Below are positions 41,113 to 49,096 of a stretch of 64,000 bases of DNA, in pieces. Made by a program: the position numbers and the translations under genes. The notes below the pieces were generated by a model. That model saw only the letters and a list, made by a program, of their open reading frames with translations. It searched no databases and was not told where the DNA came from. This DNA comes from Nocardia speluncae NBRC 108251 (GTDB lineage Bacteria; Actinomycetota; Actinomycetes; Mycobacteriales; Mycobacteriaceae). The stretch lies in NCBI RefSeq assembly GCF_001613245.1, contig NZ_BDBZ01000007.1, positions 1-64,000 on the forward strand. The letters run 5' to 3'. Within the stretch, counting starts at the first letter, position 1. Each line of letters starts with the position of its first letter.

Positions 41113-41829
41113 TCATATCCGCTCGGTATCGTGCAGATAGCGCCCGAGCAGACCGGCCGCCACAAGCATCGCGACTCCGCGCGCGGTGAGCTTGTGCTGC
41201 CAGCCGTCGAGCGCGTCGGCGAGGGCAGCTGTGCCACCGGCCGCGCGGATCTGCTCCACCACGGCGGCGATACGGGCCAGCCCGTAGCCACCCCGGCGCA
41301 GGAGGTGGGCGAGTTCGGCGTCGCGGATATCGGGTGCGTGGAAGATCCGGTATCCGGTCGCCGGGTCGCGGACCGGGGTGAGAATGCCGGCGGTTTCCCA
41401 GGTGCGCAGGGTCGCGGGGGTGACGCGGAGGTGATGGGCGAGTTCGCCGACGGTGCGGGCGGTGGCACCGGTGGTGTCGTCTGTGGCTGCGCCGGTAGCG
41501 GTGGTCAGATGACTGATCGCCTTTCGCACCGCGTCGAGGGTTTCGCGGTCGCGCAGCAGTTGGTGGTGTCCGCGATCGATGAGTTCCAGGGCGGTGTCGA
41601 GGTCGTTGTCGTGTAGTCCGGTCATGATCCGGCCGGCGAGGGCGTGACCGTATGCGGTGACCAGGGCCAGGTAGGCGCGCAGGGCCGCGGCGTGTGCTTC
41701 GGTGTAGATGCGGTAGCCGCTGGAGGTGCGTTCCGCGGCGGGAAGGAACCCGTCGCGTTCGTAGTTCCGGACGGCCTGTGTGGAGAGTCCGTGTTCGCGG
41801 GCGAGGTCGGCCGGGCGCAGTGTGCTCAC
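41113..41829 (-). CDS. MerR-family regulator with two HTH domains (TioE type), 238 aa
   Basis: It has two MerR-like DNA-binding segments: residues 4-45 (RPADLAREHGLSTQAVRNYE) and residues ~130-175 (TVGELAHHLRVTPATLRTWE, then GYRIFHAPDIRDAE). This doubled layout is known for the TioE family. The start is GTG 41829. A TATAGT -10-like box eight bases before it suggests a leaderless transcript. It is divergent from an erythromycin-esterase-family gene, with an inverted repeat between them (41833-41880). It probably controls that gene and itself. Confidence 0.9.
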   Translation of the reverse strand: MSTLRPADLAREHGLSTQAVRNYERDGFLPAAERTSSGYRIYTEAHAAALRAYLALVTAYGHALAGRIMTGLHDNDLDTALELIDRGHHQLLRDRETLDAVRKAISHLTTATGAATDDTTGATARTVGELAHHLRVTPATLRTWETAGILTPVRDPATGYRIFHAPDIRDAELAHLLRRGGYGLARIAAVVEQIRAAGGTAALADALDGWQHKLTARGVAMLVAAGLLGRYLHDTERI

Positions 41830-41832
41830 TGT

Positions 41833-41880
41833 TTGAGACTATATTCCACTGGCCTCGGGTAATTGGTGAAGAAGTCTCAA
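41833..41880. promoter_or_regulatory. Inverted repeat between MerR and esterase genes
   Basis: TTGAGACT (41833-41840) and its exact reverse complement AGTCTCAA (41873-41880) flank 32 bp. The left arm overlaps the proposed -10 of the merR gene, as expected for an autoregulatory site. Confidence 0.55.
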
Positions 41881-41908
41881 CCGATCTTTCAAGGATACGA
41901 TCGAAGAA

Positions 41909-43096
41909 ATGAACTTCGATACGGAAATCTTCGATATCGGCTCCCTCGACCTGCTGGGATTCGGTGAACCGACTCACCTGGAACCGGCCTTCGCCTGGAC
42001 GCGCAACGAGCTTTTCGCCGAGTTGGCCGGCCGCGGCTTCCGGTCCGTAGCACTCGAAAGCGATCGCGTGGCCGCGCTCGTCGTCGACGATTACGTGCGG
42101 CAGGGTGTGGGCACGCTGGACGAGGCCATGCGGGCCGGTTTCTCGCACGGATTCGGCGAATCGGCGGCCAACCGGCAGCTCGTCGCCTGGATTCGGGAAT
42201 ACAACGAGAATCGGCCCGTCGAGGAGCGGGTGGCTTTCCACGGCTTCGACGGGTCGATGGAGACCATGAATGCGCCGAGTCCGCGCCGGTATCTCGAATA
42301 TGCCCGCGACTATCTGGGCCTCGATTACGACCTCGCCGCCGCGGCGGGCCCGGACGAACGCTGGCATCGCACGGAGGCGGTCATGGATCCGGCCGAATCA
42401 GCGGGCGCCACAAGCGAAGCCGGCGTTCTCCGGGTGCTTGCCGACGATATGCTCACCGAGCTCTATACCCGTGCGCCCGAGCTGGTGGCGAAAACCTCAC
42501 ATACCGAATGGGTTCGGGCCGAAACCCAGCTGACGGCCGGACTCGGGTTGCTGCGGTACCACAGGCAGGCAGCGCAACCCATCGGACAGGAAGCCCGGTG
42601 GACCCGGATGTGCGCCACCCGGGACGCACTCATGGCCCGGAATCTTCTCGATATCCGGCGTATCGAGACCGGGCGGGGTGCGACCCTGGTGTGTGCGCAC
42701 AACCTGCACCTGCAACGCAATACGAGTCGGATGCGCATGGGCGATATGGACCTGGAGTGGTCCAGCGCCGGCGCGATCGTCGGGTCGCTGCTGGGTCCCC
42801 GGTACCCTGTCGTCATCGGCAGTCTGGGCCGCGACGACACCATCGGCATGCCGGAACCCGAACCCGGTACCTACGAGGGTTTTCTGCAAGGGCGGGTTGC
42901 CATCCGGGAGTTCGTAGCGCCCGCGGGAATCCCCGTGGCCACCACGCGAATCGACCACACGCCGGCCCACGGCTACTTTCCGCTCGACCGCGAGACGGTG
43001 GACGAGGCCGACGCGATCCTGCATATCCACGACGGTGCGGCCTACCGAGGAGGGGCGCCGCACCTGCCCTCGGCGGCGGCGCCGGAACTCCGATAG
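41909..43096 (+). CDS. Erythromycin esterase-family protein, 395 aa
   Basis: The family's metal/catalytic motifs are present: GFGEPTH (Glu20, His23), SVALESDR near residue 45, and AHNLHLQR near residue 263. Erythromycin esterases hydrolyse the lactone of macrolides, but most family members in actinobacteria have unknown substrates and no proven resistance role. No signal peptide, so cytosolic. The ATG is 79 bp from the divergent MerR start. A ligand-responsive MerR next to it makes an inducible detoxification role reasonable (inference). Confidence 0.88.
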   Translation: MNFDTEIFDIGSLDLLGFGEPTHLEPAFAWTRNELFAELAGRGFRSVALESDRVAALVVDDYVRQGVGTLDEAMRAGFSHGFGESAANRQLVAWIREYNENRPVEERVAFHGFDGSMETMNAPSPRRYLEYARDYLGLDYDLAAAAGPDERWHRTEAVMDPAESAGATSEAGVLRVLADDMLTELYTRAPELVAKTSHTEWVRAETQLTAGLGLLRYHRQAAQPIGQEARWTRMCATRDALMARNLLDIRRIETGRGATLVCAHNLHLQRNTSRMRMGDMDLEWSSAGAIVGSLLGPRYPVVIGSLGRDDTIGMPEPEPGTYEGFLQGRVAIREFVAPAGIPVATTRIDHTPAHGYFPLDRETVDEADAILHIHDGAAYRGGAPHLPSAAAPELR

Positions 43097-43205
43097 GCCC
43101 CTCGGCCGGTAGTCGGTGCTCGAGCGGCCCGCGGACCCGCGGCCTCCGACTTCCTCGTCCCCGGCCGCGCGCGGTGTGGCCTACTGCGAATTCATGCCGG
43201 CCACT

Positions 43206-43235
43206 TCCCATGGCCCGGCGGGTGCCGCCATGGGA
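43206..43235. terminator. Candidate bidirectional terminator
   Basis: TCCCATGGC (43206-43214) pairs with GCCATGGGA (43227-43235) around a 12-base loop, between the convergent genes ending at 43096 and 43263. The rest of gap 43097-43262 is GC-rich without other structure. Confidence 0.5.
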
Positions 43236-43262
43236 GATCCGTAGCGTGTCCCCCCGGTGCCT

Positions 43263-44003
43263 TCAGCGGGCGAAGGTTGCGGCGTGGGCGGCAGCGGTGA
43301 GCCGGACGAGATCGGCGGCATCGGTATCGCCGAGGACCGCGAACGCCGGGGCGATCAGCGAATCGGTGATCGATTCGGCCTCTTGCCAGCGGTCGCGGAT
43401 ATCGTCGGTGGTCTCTTCGAAGGGCTCGGGCCAGCCGTACCAGCGGGCCTGCCCGGGGCCGTCGTTGAGTGGCGAACCGGAGACCAGGACGGCTTGCAGC
43501 GGGGTGATACCGGCTGCGCGCACGGCCATCAGGTGCAGACCGCCGCGGAGTTCGCGCAGGACGTGCGCGAGTTGCATGACTCGCGCGGCCGGATCGGCAG
43601 GCAGGGGCATCGCCCGCCAGCCCGCGAACAGCGGAGCTCCGGCGGGGTCGGCTGCCGCGGCAACGGTTTCCATGAGCGTTGCGAGCCGCGCAGCTTCCTC
43701 GAATGCGCCGAGTTTGCGCCGGCCGAATTCCTGGCAGACCTGTGCGTAGCGCTGCGCAGCTTTCTCGGCCGGCATAGACACCGATTCCCACGCGGTGCGG
43801 ATCGAATGTCCGGGGAAGAATCCGAACGCCGCGGTGACCACATCGGCATCCACTTCGCCGAGGACACCGCCGCGGCCGCGAGTGTAGGGGCCGAAGAATT
43901 CTTCGATACCGGTTTCGGCCGCGTACGTGCGTGCCTCCCGGGAGAACATGAACCCGCCGCCGAGCTCCTGGATATGCTTGTTCACCGTCGCGCCGACAGA
44001 CAT
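43263..44003 (-). CDS. SCO6745-like helical protein, 246 aa
   Basis: ATG 44003 is preceded by GAGGAGG. The start MSVGATVNKHIQELGGGFMF and the GIEEFFGPYTRGRGGVLGEV block resemble an actinobacterial family of unknown function named after SCO6745, from memory only. The body is mostly Ala-rich helix, with a late GPGQARWYGWPEPFEET. No signal or membrane segment. A small-molecule or DNA-binding role is possible; nothing in the sequence decides. Confidence 0.7.
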   Translation of the reverse strand: MSVGATVNKHIQELGGGFMFSREARTYAAETGIEEFFGPYTRGRGGVLGEVDADVVTAAFGFFPGHSIRTAWESVSMPAEKAAQRYAQVCQEFGRRKLGAFEEAARLATLMETVAAAADPAGAPLFAGWRAMPLPADPAARVMQLAHVLRELRGGLHLMAVRAAGITPLQAVLVSGSPLNDGPGQARWYGWPEPFEETTDDIRDRWQEAESITDSLIAPAFAVLGDTDAADLVRLTAAAHAATFAR

Positions 44004-44131
44004 TCCGACTCCTCCTCGCCCTGATGCCCCCTCACCGTAACGGGTTCTTACGCCGTACGGAAGTGTTGGTCGCGGAGGGGCCTCTGCCGGGCGGGCAATC
44101 GCCGATCCCGCCGTCGCCCCGCCCGGACCGG

Positions 44132-44788
44132 CTAGACCAGGGCGCTTCTGTTCTGTGCGAAGGCGATGACGTCCTCGGTGTATGCCGGCAGCTCGCGCCC
44201 GGCGAAACATGACCGGAGATGTCGTACGGCGTCGTCGAGTTCCGGGCCCGGCCCGCGGTCGGCGAGCAGGACGACGATCGTCTCCCAGGTGCCGATGTGC
44301 GGATCCGCTTGCGCGAGCAGTTCATCGAGGTAGCGGTCCGGCTCGACCAGTTGCAGTGCGCGGCGCGCGCAGGCGTGGATCCGGCGGGGAAGTTCGGTCC
44401 GGACGGTGTCGATATCCGATTGCAGGACGTGCCCGTCGGGGCCGGATCGCAGGCTCCACGGCCCCGGCGGCGCGCCGGCTCCATTGCCGGTGGTGAGCAG
44501 ATCGGGGCCGGTGGCCTCCTCGGGGGGTATCGCGGGTAGGCCCACCCGGGCATTACGCCAGTTCCCGAACTCCCACCACGCGGCCGGTGTGGCGGTCAGG
44601 TGCAGGTCGAATCGGAGCACTTGGTGCCCGTCGCTCCACGCGCGGGACGCCCGGGTGCGCCCGACGGCAGCGACACCGCCCGGTTCGGTACGTATCCAGC
44701 GAGGATCGCTGCCGCGGAAACCGTACGGCTCCAACAACTTCTGCGTGTCCCGCAGCAGACGGCGCAGTGCCGGATCGGGTCGGACCAT
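44132..44788 (-). CDS. Hypothetical protein (possibly DUF4304-like), 218 aa
   Basis: Starts at GTG/ATG-type codon 44788 and reads LRDTQKLLEPYGFRGSDPRW, then FDLHLTATPAAWWEFGNWRN and, later, RRIHACARRALQLVEPDRYL. The opening helix followed by a strand that ends in a Trp-rich block resembles DUF4304 proteins, but the match is uncertain. Cytosolic by sequence. The flanking gaps are under 135 bp. Confidence 0.55.
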   Translation of the reverse strand: MVRPDPALRRLLRDTQKLLEPYGFRGSDPRWIRTEPGGVAAVGRTRASRAWSDGHQVLRFDLHLTATPAAWWEFGNWRNARVGLPAIPPEEATGPDLLTTGNGAGAPPGPWSLRSGPDGHVLQSDIDTVRTELPRRIHACARRALQLVEPDRYLDELLAQADPHIGTWETIVVLLADRGPGPELDDAVRHLRSCFAGRELPAYTEDVIAFAQNRSALV

Positions 44789-44922
44789 CCCGGCAGATTA
44801 TCGAGTCGGTCCGACAGGTTCCCAATGCGCAGCTCACCTGCCGTGCTCGCATGCCGCCTGCCCCCGGAGCCCGGGGTGCCTCGAGGTGGCCGGCGTGAAC
44901 GCCGGGTTGCTGCGCGTCGGTC

Positions 44923-46191
44923 TTACCCCGACGAGCTCGCGTACTTGGCGGCGTAGCGGTCGGCGTATTCCTGGCGGGTGGTGGTGGACAGGTCGACATC
45001 GGCGCCCTTGGCGCGCAACGCGCCGACAGTGGCCTCCTCGCGGGCCTGATGGGCGAAGGGGTCCCAGTTCAGGAAGCGGCAGGCGTTCTGCCAGGTGATC
45101 TTGTCGATATCGGAATCGTCGGCACCGACCCCCTCGAGTTCGCTCAGCACGAATTCCGGGGCGCCCGGCCACAGCGAATCCGAATGCGGATAGTCGCATT
45201 CCCAGGCGATATTGTCGATACCGATCTCGTGGCGGAGTTTCAGCGAGGTCGGGTCGGTGACGTAGCAGGCCATGACATGCTCACGGAATACCTCACTGGG
45301 CATCTTGCCGCCGAAATCGCGCCGCAGCCAGCGCTGGTTGGTGTAATGGCGGTCGGAACGGTCCAGGAAGAACGGGATCCAGCCGACACCGCCCTCGGAC
45401 ATGGCGACCTTCAGCTTCGGGTAGCTGCGGAACGCCGGACCCCACAGCAGGTCCTGGACCCCGATCAGCGAGATGCTGGGCGCGAGGACCATGAGGTTGT
45501 CGATCGGCGCGTCCGGAGCCAGTTTGAGCACACCGAAACCCTGTCCGATGTGCAGGTTCATGACGGTGTCGTTATCGCAGAGCGCCTGGAACACCGGTGC
45601 CCAGTAGTCGATATCGTGGTAGCTGGGCAGGCCGTCGATATGCGGCAGTTCCGGCATGGTCACCGAACGGCAGCCCTTGGCGGCGAGCCGGTTGATCTCG
45701 TCGACGGCCAGCTGCGGTTCCCATAGGGGCAGGATGCCGATCGGGATGAACCGGCCGGGGTAGGCGCCCGCCCATTCCTCGATATGCCAGTCGTTGTAGG
45801 CGGAGATCATCGCTACGGTGATCTCGTCCATCCCGCCGCGGCTCAGATGCCCGGCGCTGAAGCCGGTGAAGGTCGGGAAGCACATGGAGCCGAGGACGCC
45901 GTTGGCGTCCATATCGCGTACCCGATCGTGGATGTCGTAGACCGCGGGCCGCATTTCGGCGTACCCGGCGGGGTCGTATCCCCACTCTTCGGGCGGCCAG
46001 GAGACGACCGCGTTGAGGCCGGTGACACCGGTCGGCCGGTCCCGGTAGATCCAGCGGTCGATGCCCTGGTCGTCCACGACGACCTCGGGTACGTACTCGG
46101 CGTACTTCTTCGGCACATGGTTGTCGAACATATTGCGCGGTTCGACCACGTGGTCGTCGATGCTCACCAGGATCATGTCGTCGATATTCAC
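44923..46191 (-). CDS. Amidohydrolase-superfamily protein (ACMSD/LigW-like), 422 aa
   Basis: TIM-barrel amidohydrolase_2: the N-terminal metal motif is SIDDHVVEP (residues 10-18), a mid-barrel His is in MNLHIGQGFG, and the closing block is WECDYPHSDSLWP. Enzymes of this group are metal-dependent decarboxylases or hydrolases of aromatic or cyclic acids. The usual HxH is reduced to DxH, as in many actinobacterial members. A GAGAAT-type operator lies about 55-85 bp upstream (46246-46274). It shares the family with the gene at 47859, with an acyl-CoA ligase between them. Confidence 0.88.
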   Translation of the reverse strand: MNIDDMILVSIDDHVVEPRNMFDNHVPKKYAEYVPEVVVDDQGIDRWIYRDRPTGVTGLNAVVSWPPEEWGYDPAGYAEMRPAVYDIHDRVRDMDANGVLGSMCFPTFTGFSAGHLSRGGMDEITVAMISAYNDWHIEEWAGAYPGRFIPIGILPLWEPQLAVDEINRLAAKGCRSVTMPELPHIDGLPSYHDIDYWAPVFQALCDNDTVMNLHIGQGFGVLKLAPDAPIDNLMVLAPSISLIGVQDLLWGPAFRSYPKLKVAMSEGGVGWIPFFLDRSDRHYTNQRWLRRDFGGKMPSEVFREHVMACYVTDPTSLKLRHEIGIDNIAWECDYPHSDSLWPGAPEFVLSELEGVGADDSDIDKITWQNACRFLNWDPFAHQAREEATVGALRAKGADVDLSTTTRQEYADRYAAKYASSSG

Positions 46192-46245
46192 GGGATTCCT
46201 CGCTGTTCATGGTCGACGCCGGGCGCACCCAGGCGGGGAGAGTAA

Positions 46246-46274
46246 TAGTCTCCTGTTGTGAGAATTGCGCTCTC
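46246..46274 (-). promoter_or_regulatory. Operator-like site 3 before the first amidohydrolase
   Basis: TAGTCTC-N7-GAGAAT-N3-GCTCTC aligns base for base with the layout at 12689-12717. The core 15-mer is GAGAATTGCGCTCTC (46260-46274). It lies 55 bp upstream of the minus-strand start at 46191. Confidence 0.6.
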
Positions 46275-46420
46275 GGTTATGGTCGACGATACACCGCGGC
46301 CGGTGCCGGGGCGAGAGGATCGGAGCGGATCGTCGACGTGCTCGGCTCGCGGCCGCGGCGGGCTCCGCGGACGTGCCCGCGCGACGGAGTGCCCCCTGGC
46401 CGGTCGCCGACCGGCGGTGC

Positions 46421-47848
46421 TCAGCGCAACTGGTCCTTCATCACCTTTCCGGTGGCGTTGAGCGGAAGCTCGTCGAGGAACACCACCGACCGTGGCACCT
46501 TGTAGCCGGCCATTCGCCCCCTGGCCCAGGCGATCAGGCCGGCTTCGTGGACTGCTTCGCGCACCACCACGAACGCCTTGCCCACCTGCCCCATTCGCTC
46601 GTCGGGTACACCGATCACCGCGGCCTGGGCGACCGCCGGATGCTCCAGCAGGAAGCCTTCGATTTCGGCCGGGTAGGCGTTGAAGCCGCCGACGATGTAC
46701 ATATCCTTCTTGCGCCCGATCACTTTCAACCGACCGCCTTCGTCGAGACTGCCCAGGTCGCCGGTGTGCAGCCAGCCGTCGGCGTCGATCGCCGCGGCGG
46801 TGCCTCCGGGATCGTCCAGGTAGCCCTGCATCACGCTGTACCCGCGGATGAGCACTTCCCCGTCGTCGGCGATACGCAGTTCGATACCGTCGCACGCGGT
46901 GCCCGCAGTGGTGGCGATCTGCTCGAAGGTGTCCCCGGGGCGGGACGCGGTCGCCGTACCCGCTTCGGTGAGCCCGTAGCCGGTCATGATGGACTGGAAA
47001 GGCAGCTCCTGGCGGACCCTGCGGATCAGGTCGACCGGGATGTCGGCAGCCCCGGTGACCGCGGCCCGCAGCGACGAGATATCGCGCGTGCCCTCGTATT
47101 CGAGCAGGGAATGGTAAAGGGTCGGCGCGCCCGGAAGCATGGTGACCCTTTCCTTCTCCACCAGCTCGAGCACCTTGCCGACATCGAAGACCGGCACCGG
47201 CAGCATGGTGGCGCCGCGGATCAGCGAGGAGACGATCCCCGCCTTCAACCCGAAGGTGTGGAAGAACGGGTTCACCATCAGGTAGCGGTCGCCCTCGCGG
47301 AGATCGGCCAGATCGCACCATTCCGCATAGAGACGCAGCGTCTGCAGATGGTTCATCATCACGCCCTTGGGGCGCCCGGTGGTGCCCGAGGTGTAGATGA
47401 TGTCGGCGATATCGGTGCCCGCCACCCGGCGTTCGAACGGAGAACCGCTGCCGAGGAAGTCCGATTTCAGGTCGAAGACCGGAACTCCGGGCGGTGCCGG
47501 ATAGTCGCCGCCGAGGAAGCCCTTCTGCACAAGTAACGCCTTGGCGCCGCTGCGCCGGATCACATCGGCCGCTTCCCCGGCTTTGAACCGGGTGTTCACC
47601 GGCACCAGTACGCCGCCCGCGGTCAGCAGGCCGAGCGCGGCGATGATCCACTCGGCGGAATTGGGCGCCCAGATGGCGGCCCGGTCGCCCTTACCGATCC
47701 CTGCTTCGGCGTATGCACCCGCGGCCCGCCGGATGCAGTCCGCGAGTTCTGTATAGGTCAACCGCAGGTCCCCGTCCACGACCGCTTCGGCGTCGCCGAA
47801 GCGGTCGGCGGTGGACAGGGCCAACTGCGGGATGGTCTCCCAGCTCAT
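46421..47848 (-). CDS. Acyl-CoA synthetase (FadD3-like), 475 aa
   Basis: AMP-binding motif IIYTSGTTGRPKGVMMNH (near residue 150), YGLTEAG (A5-type, near 290), HTGDLG, and the C-terminal Lys region PLNATGKVMKDQLR. It is short for the superfamily and resembles FadD3-type ligases, which activate a bicyclic acid in steroid breakdown. It makes an acyl-CoA from an acid, ATP and CoA in the cytosol. It is 10 bp after an amidohydrolase gene on the same strand, so it is co-transcribed with it. Confidence 0.9.
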   Translation of the reverse strand: MSWETIPQLALSTADRFGDAEAVVDGDLRLTYTELADCIRRAAGAYAEAGIGKGDRAAIWAPNSAEWIIAALGLLTAGGVLVPVNTRFKAGEAADVIRRSGAKALLVQKGFLGGDYPAPPGVPVFDLKSDFLGSGSPFERRVAGTDIADIIYTSGTTGRPKGVMMNHLQTLRLYAEWCDLADLREGDRYLMVNPFFHTFGLKAGIVSSLIRGATMLPVPVFDVGKVLELVEKERVTMLPGAPTLYHSLLEYEGTRDISSLRAAVTGAADIPVDLIRRVRQELPFQSIMTGYGLTEAGTATASRPGDTFEQIATTAGTACDGIELRIADDGEVLIRGYSVMQGYLDDPGGTAAAIDADGWLHTGDLGSLDEGGRLKVIGRKKDMYIVGGFNAYPAEIEGFLLEHPAVAQAAVIGVPDERMGQVGKAFVVVREAVHEAGLIAWARGRMAGYKVPRSVVFLDELPLNATGKVMKDQLR

Positions 47849-47858
47849 GTGGTCCCGC

Positions 47859-49055
47859 TCAGACCTTCAGCAGCCGTGCCAGGTTGCCGCCCATGATCTT
47901 GGCCTGGTTCTCCAGCGGCATATCCTTGATCTCGTGGATGTAGCGGGCCGGTTCGGCCAGCCCCTCCGGATGTGGCCAGTCGGAACCGAACAGCACATGG
48001 TCGGCGCCCATCACCTCCGACAGCCGCTGCAGATCCTCTTCCCAGAACGGGCTCACATAGAGGCTCCGTTTGATGGCCTCGATCGGATTCTGGAAGCCGA
48101 AACCCTCCGGCGCCTTCTTGTAGACGTCGGACAGCTGCTGCAGCAGCGGTTCGAGCCAGGCCGAACCGTTTTCGATGACAGCGATCTTCAGATCGGGGAA
48201 GCGGTTCAGCGCGCCGTGGCACACCCAGGACGCGACCGCATCGGTGACGGGCCGCCACTGATTCGTCATCGCGAAAGTATTGGTCTGGAACGGCAGCATC
48301 TCCTTGTCGCTGCCGTCCCATTCGGCGTCGAAGCGTGAATAGCCGCTGTCGGAGGAATGCATGGTGACCAGCACATCGAGCTCGACGACGCGCTTCCAGA
48401 ACGGATCGAACTCCGGCAGCGCGAACGAGCGCATGCCCTTGTAGCCGGGTACCGGTGCCGGGCGCACCAGAATGGCCTTGGCGCCGTGTTCGACAACGGC
48501 CCAGTTCAGTTCGTCGATCGCCCGTTCGACGATCGGCAAGGTGATCACCGGAACGGTGAAGATCCGGCCGGAGTGTACGAAGTTGCCGTCCTGGCCCCAG
48601 TCGTCGAGCATCCAGCGGTTCAGCGATTCGATCACCGCGTGGATCAGTTCGGGATGGTGGCGCATCCGCTCCTCGACCAGGCTGGCCAGGGTCGGGAACA
48701 TGAGCGCGCGCTGCAACTGGAGATCGTCCATGACCTTCAGCCGTGCCTCCGGGTCACGGAAGGCGTCGATCGCCTTCATGGACTTACCGAAGATCTCGCG
48801 GCGGCTCTTCCCCTCGGGATTGCCGTGTTTGAAGTAGTCCTCCATTGCCCCCGGGCGGGCGACGACCTCGAAGGTGGGGTTGGGGATGTACTCGCTGATC
48901 TGGCCGAGCACCGCGATTTTGGTGCGGCCGTTGATCTCGACGTATTGGATGGCCCCCTTGTACTGCTCGGGAAGGTGGCGGGTGAGCGCCTCCTTGGTCT
49001 CGTAGAGGTGATTGTCCGCGTCGAAGAGCTGGTAGGGCAGCTCGACTTTACTCAT
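47859..49055 (-). CDS. Amidohydrolase-superfamily protein (ACMSD/LigW-like), 398 aa
   Basis: Metal motif FDADNHLYE (residues 10-18), VTMHSSDSGYS mid-barrel, and the closing block LFGSDWPHPEGL. It is paralogous to the gene at 44923 but well diverged. A CTCCTT ribosome site precedes ATG 49055. Upstream lies the best-conserved operator-like palindrome of the window (49074-49096), which overlaps the stop codon of the preceding ligase gene, so this gene can be transcribed from its own promoter. It is probably a hydrolase or decarboxylase on a CoA-pathway intermediate (inference). Confidence 0.88.
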   Translation of the reverse strand: MSKVELPYQLFDADNHLYETKEALTRHLPEQYKGAIQYVEINGRTKIAVLGQISEYIPNPTFEVVARPGAMEDYFKHGNPEGKSRREIFGKSMKAIDAFRDPEARLKVMDDLQLQRALMFPTLASLVEERMRHHPELIHAVIESLNRWMLDDWGQDGNFVHSGRIFTVPVITLPIVERAIDELNWAVVEHGAKAILVRPAPVPGYKGMRSFALPEFDPFWKRVVELDVLVTMHSSDSGYSRFDAEWDGSDKEMLPFQTNTFAMTNQWRPVTDAVASWVCHGALNRFPDLKIAVIENGSAWLEPLLQQLSDVYKKAPEGFGFQNPIEAIKRSLYVSPFWEEDLQRLSEVMGADHVLFGSDWPHPEGLAEPARYIHEIKDMPLENQAKIMGGNLARLLKV

Positions 49056-49073
49056 GAAATCCTCCTTGGCTAT

Positions 49074-49096
49074 TTATGAGAATCGTATTCTCATAA
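49074..49096. promoter_or_regulatory. Operator-like site 4: best palindrome of the set
   Basis: Arms TTATGAGAAT and ATTCTCATAA are perfect reverse complements around CGT, a 10-3-10 palindrome. It ends 19 bp before the amidohydrolase start (49055, minus strand) and covers the TGA of the ligase at 49091. It defines the consensus used for sites 1, 2, 3 and 5. Confidence 0.8.

Noticed and set aside
44034..44131. CRISPR-like or tandem repeats
   Set aside because: None found anywhere in the window; apparent repetition here is simple GC-rich sequence.
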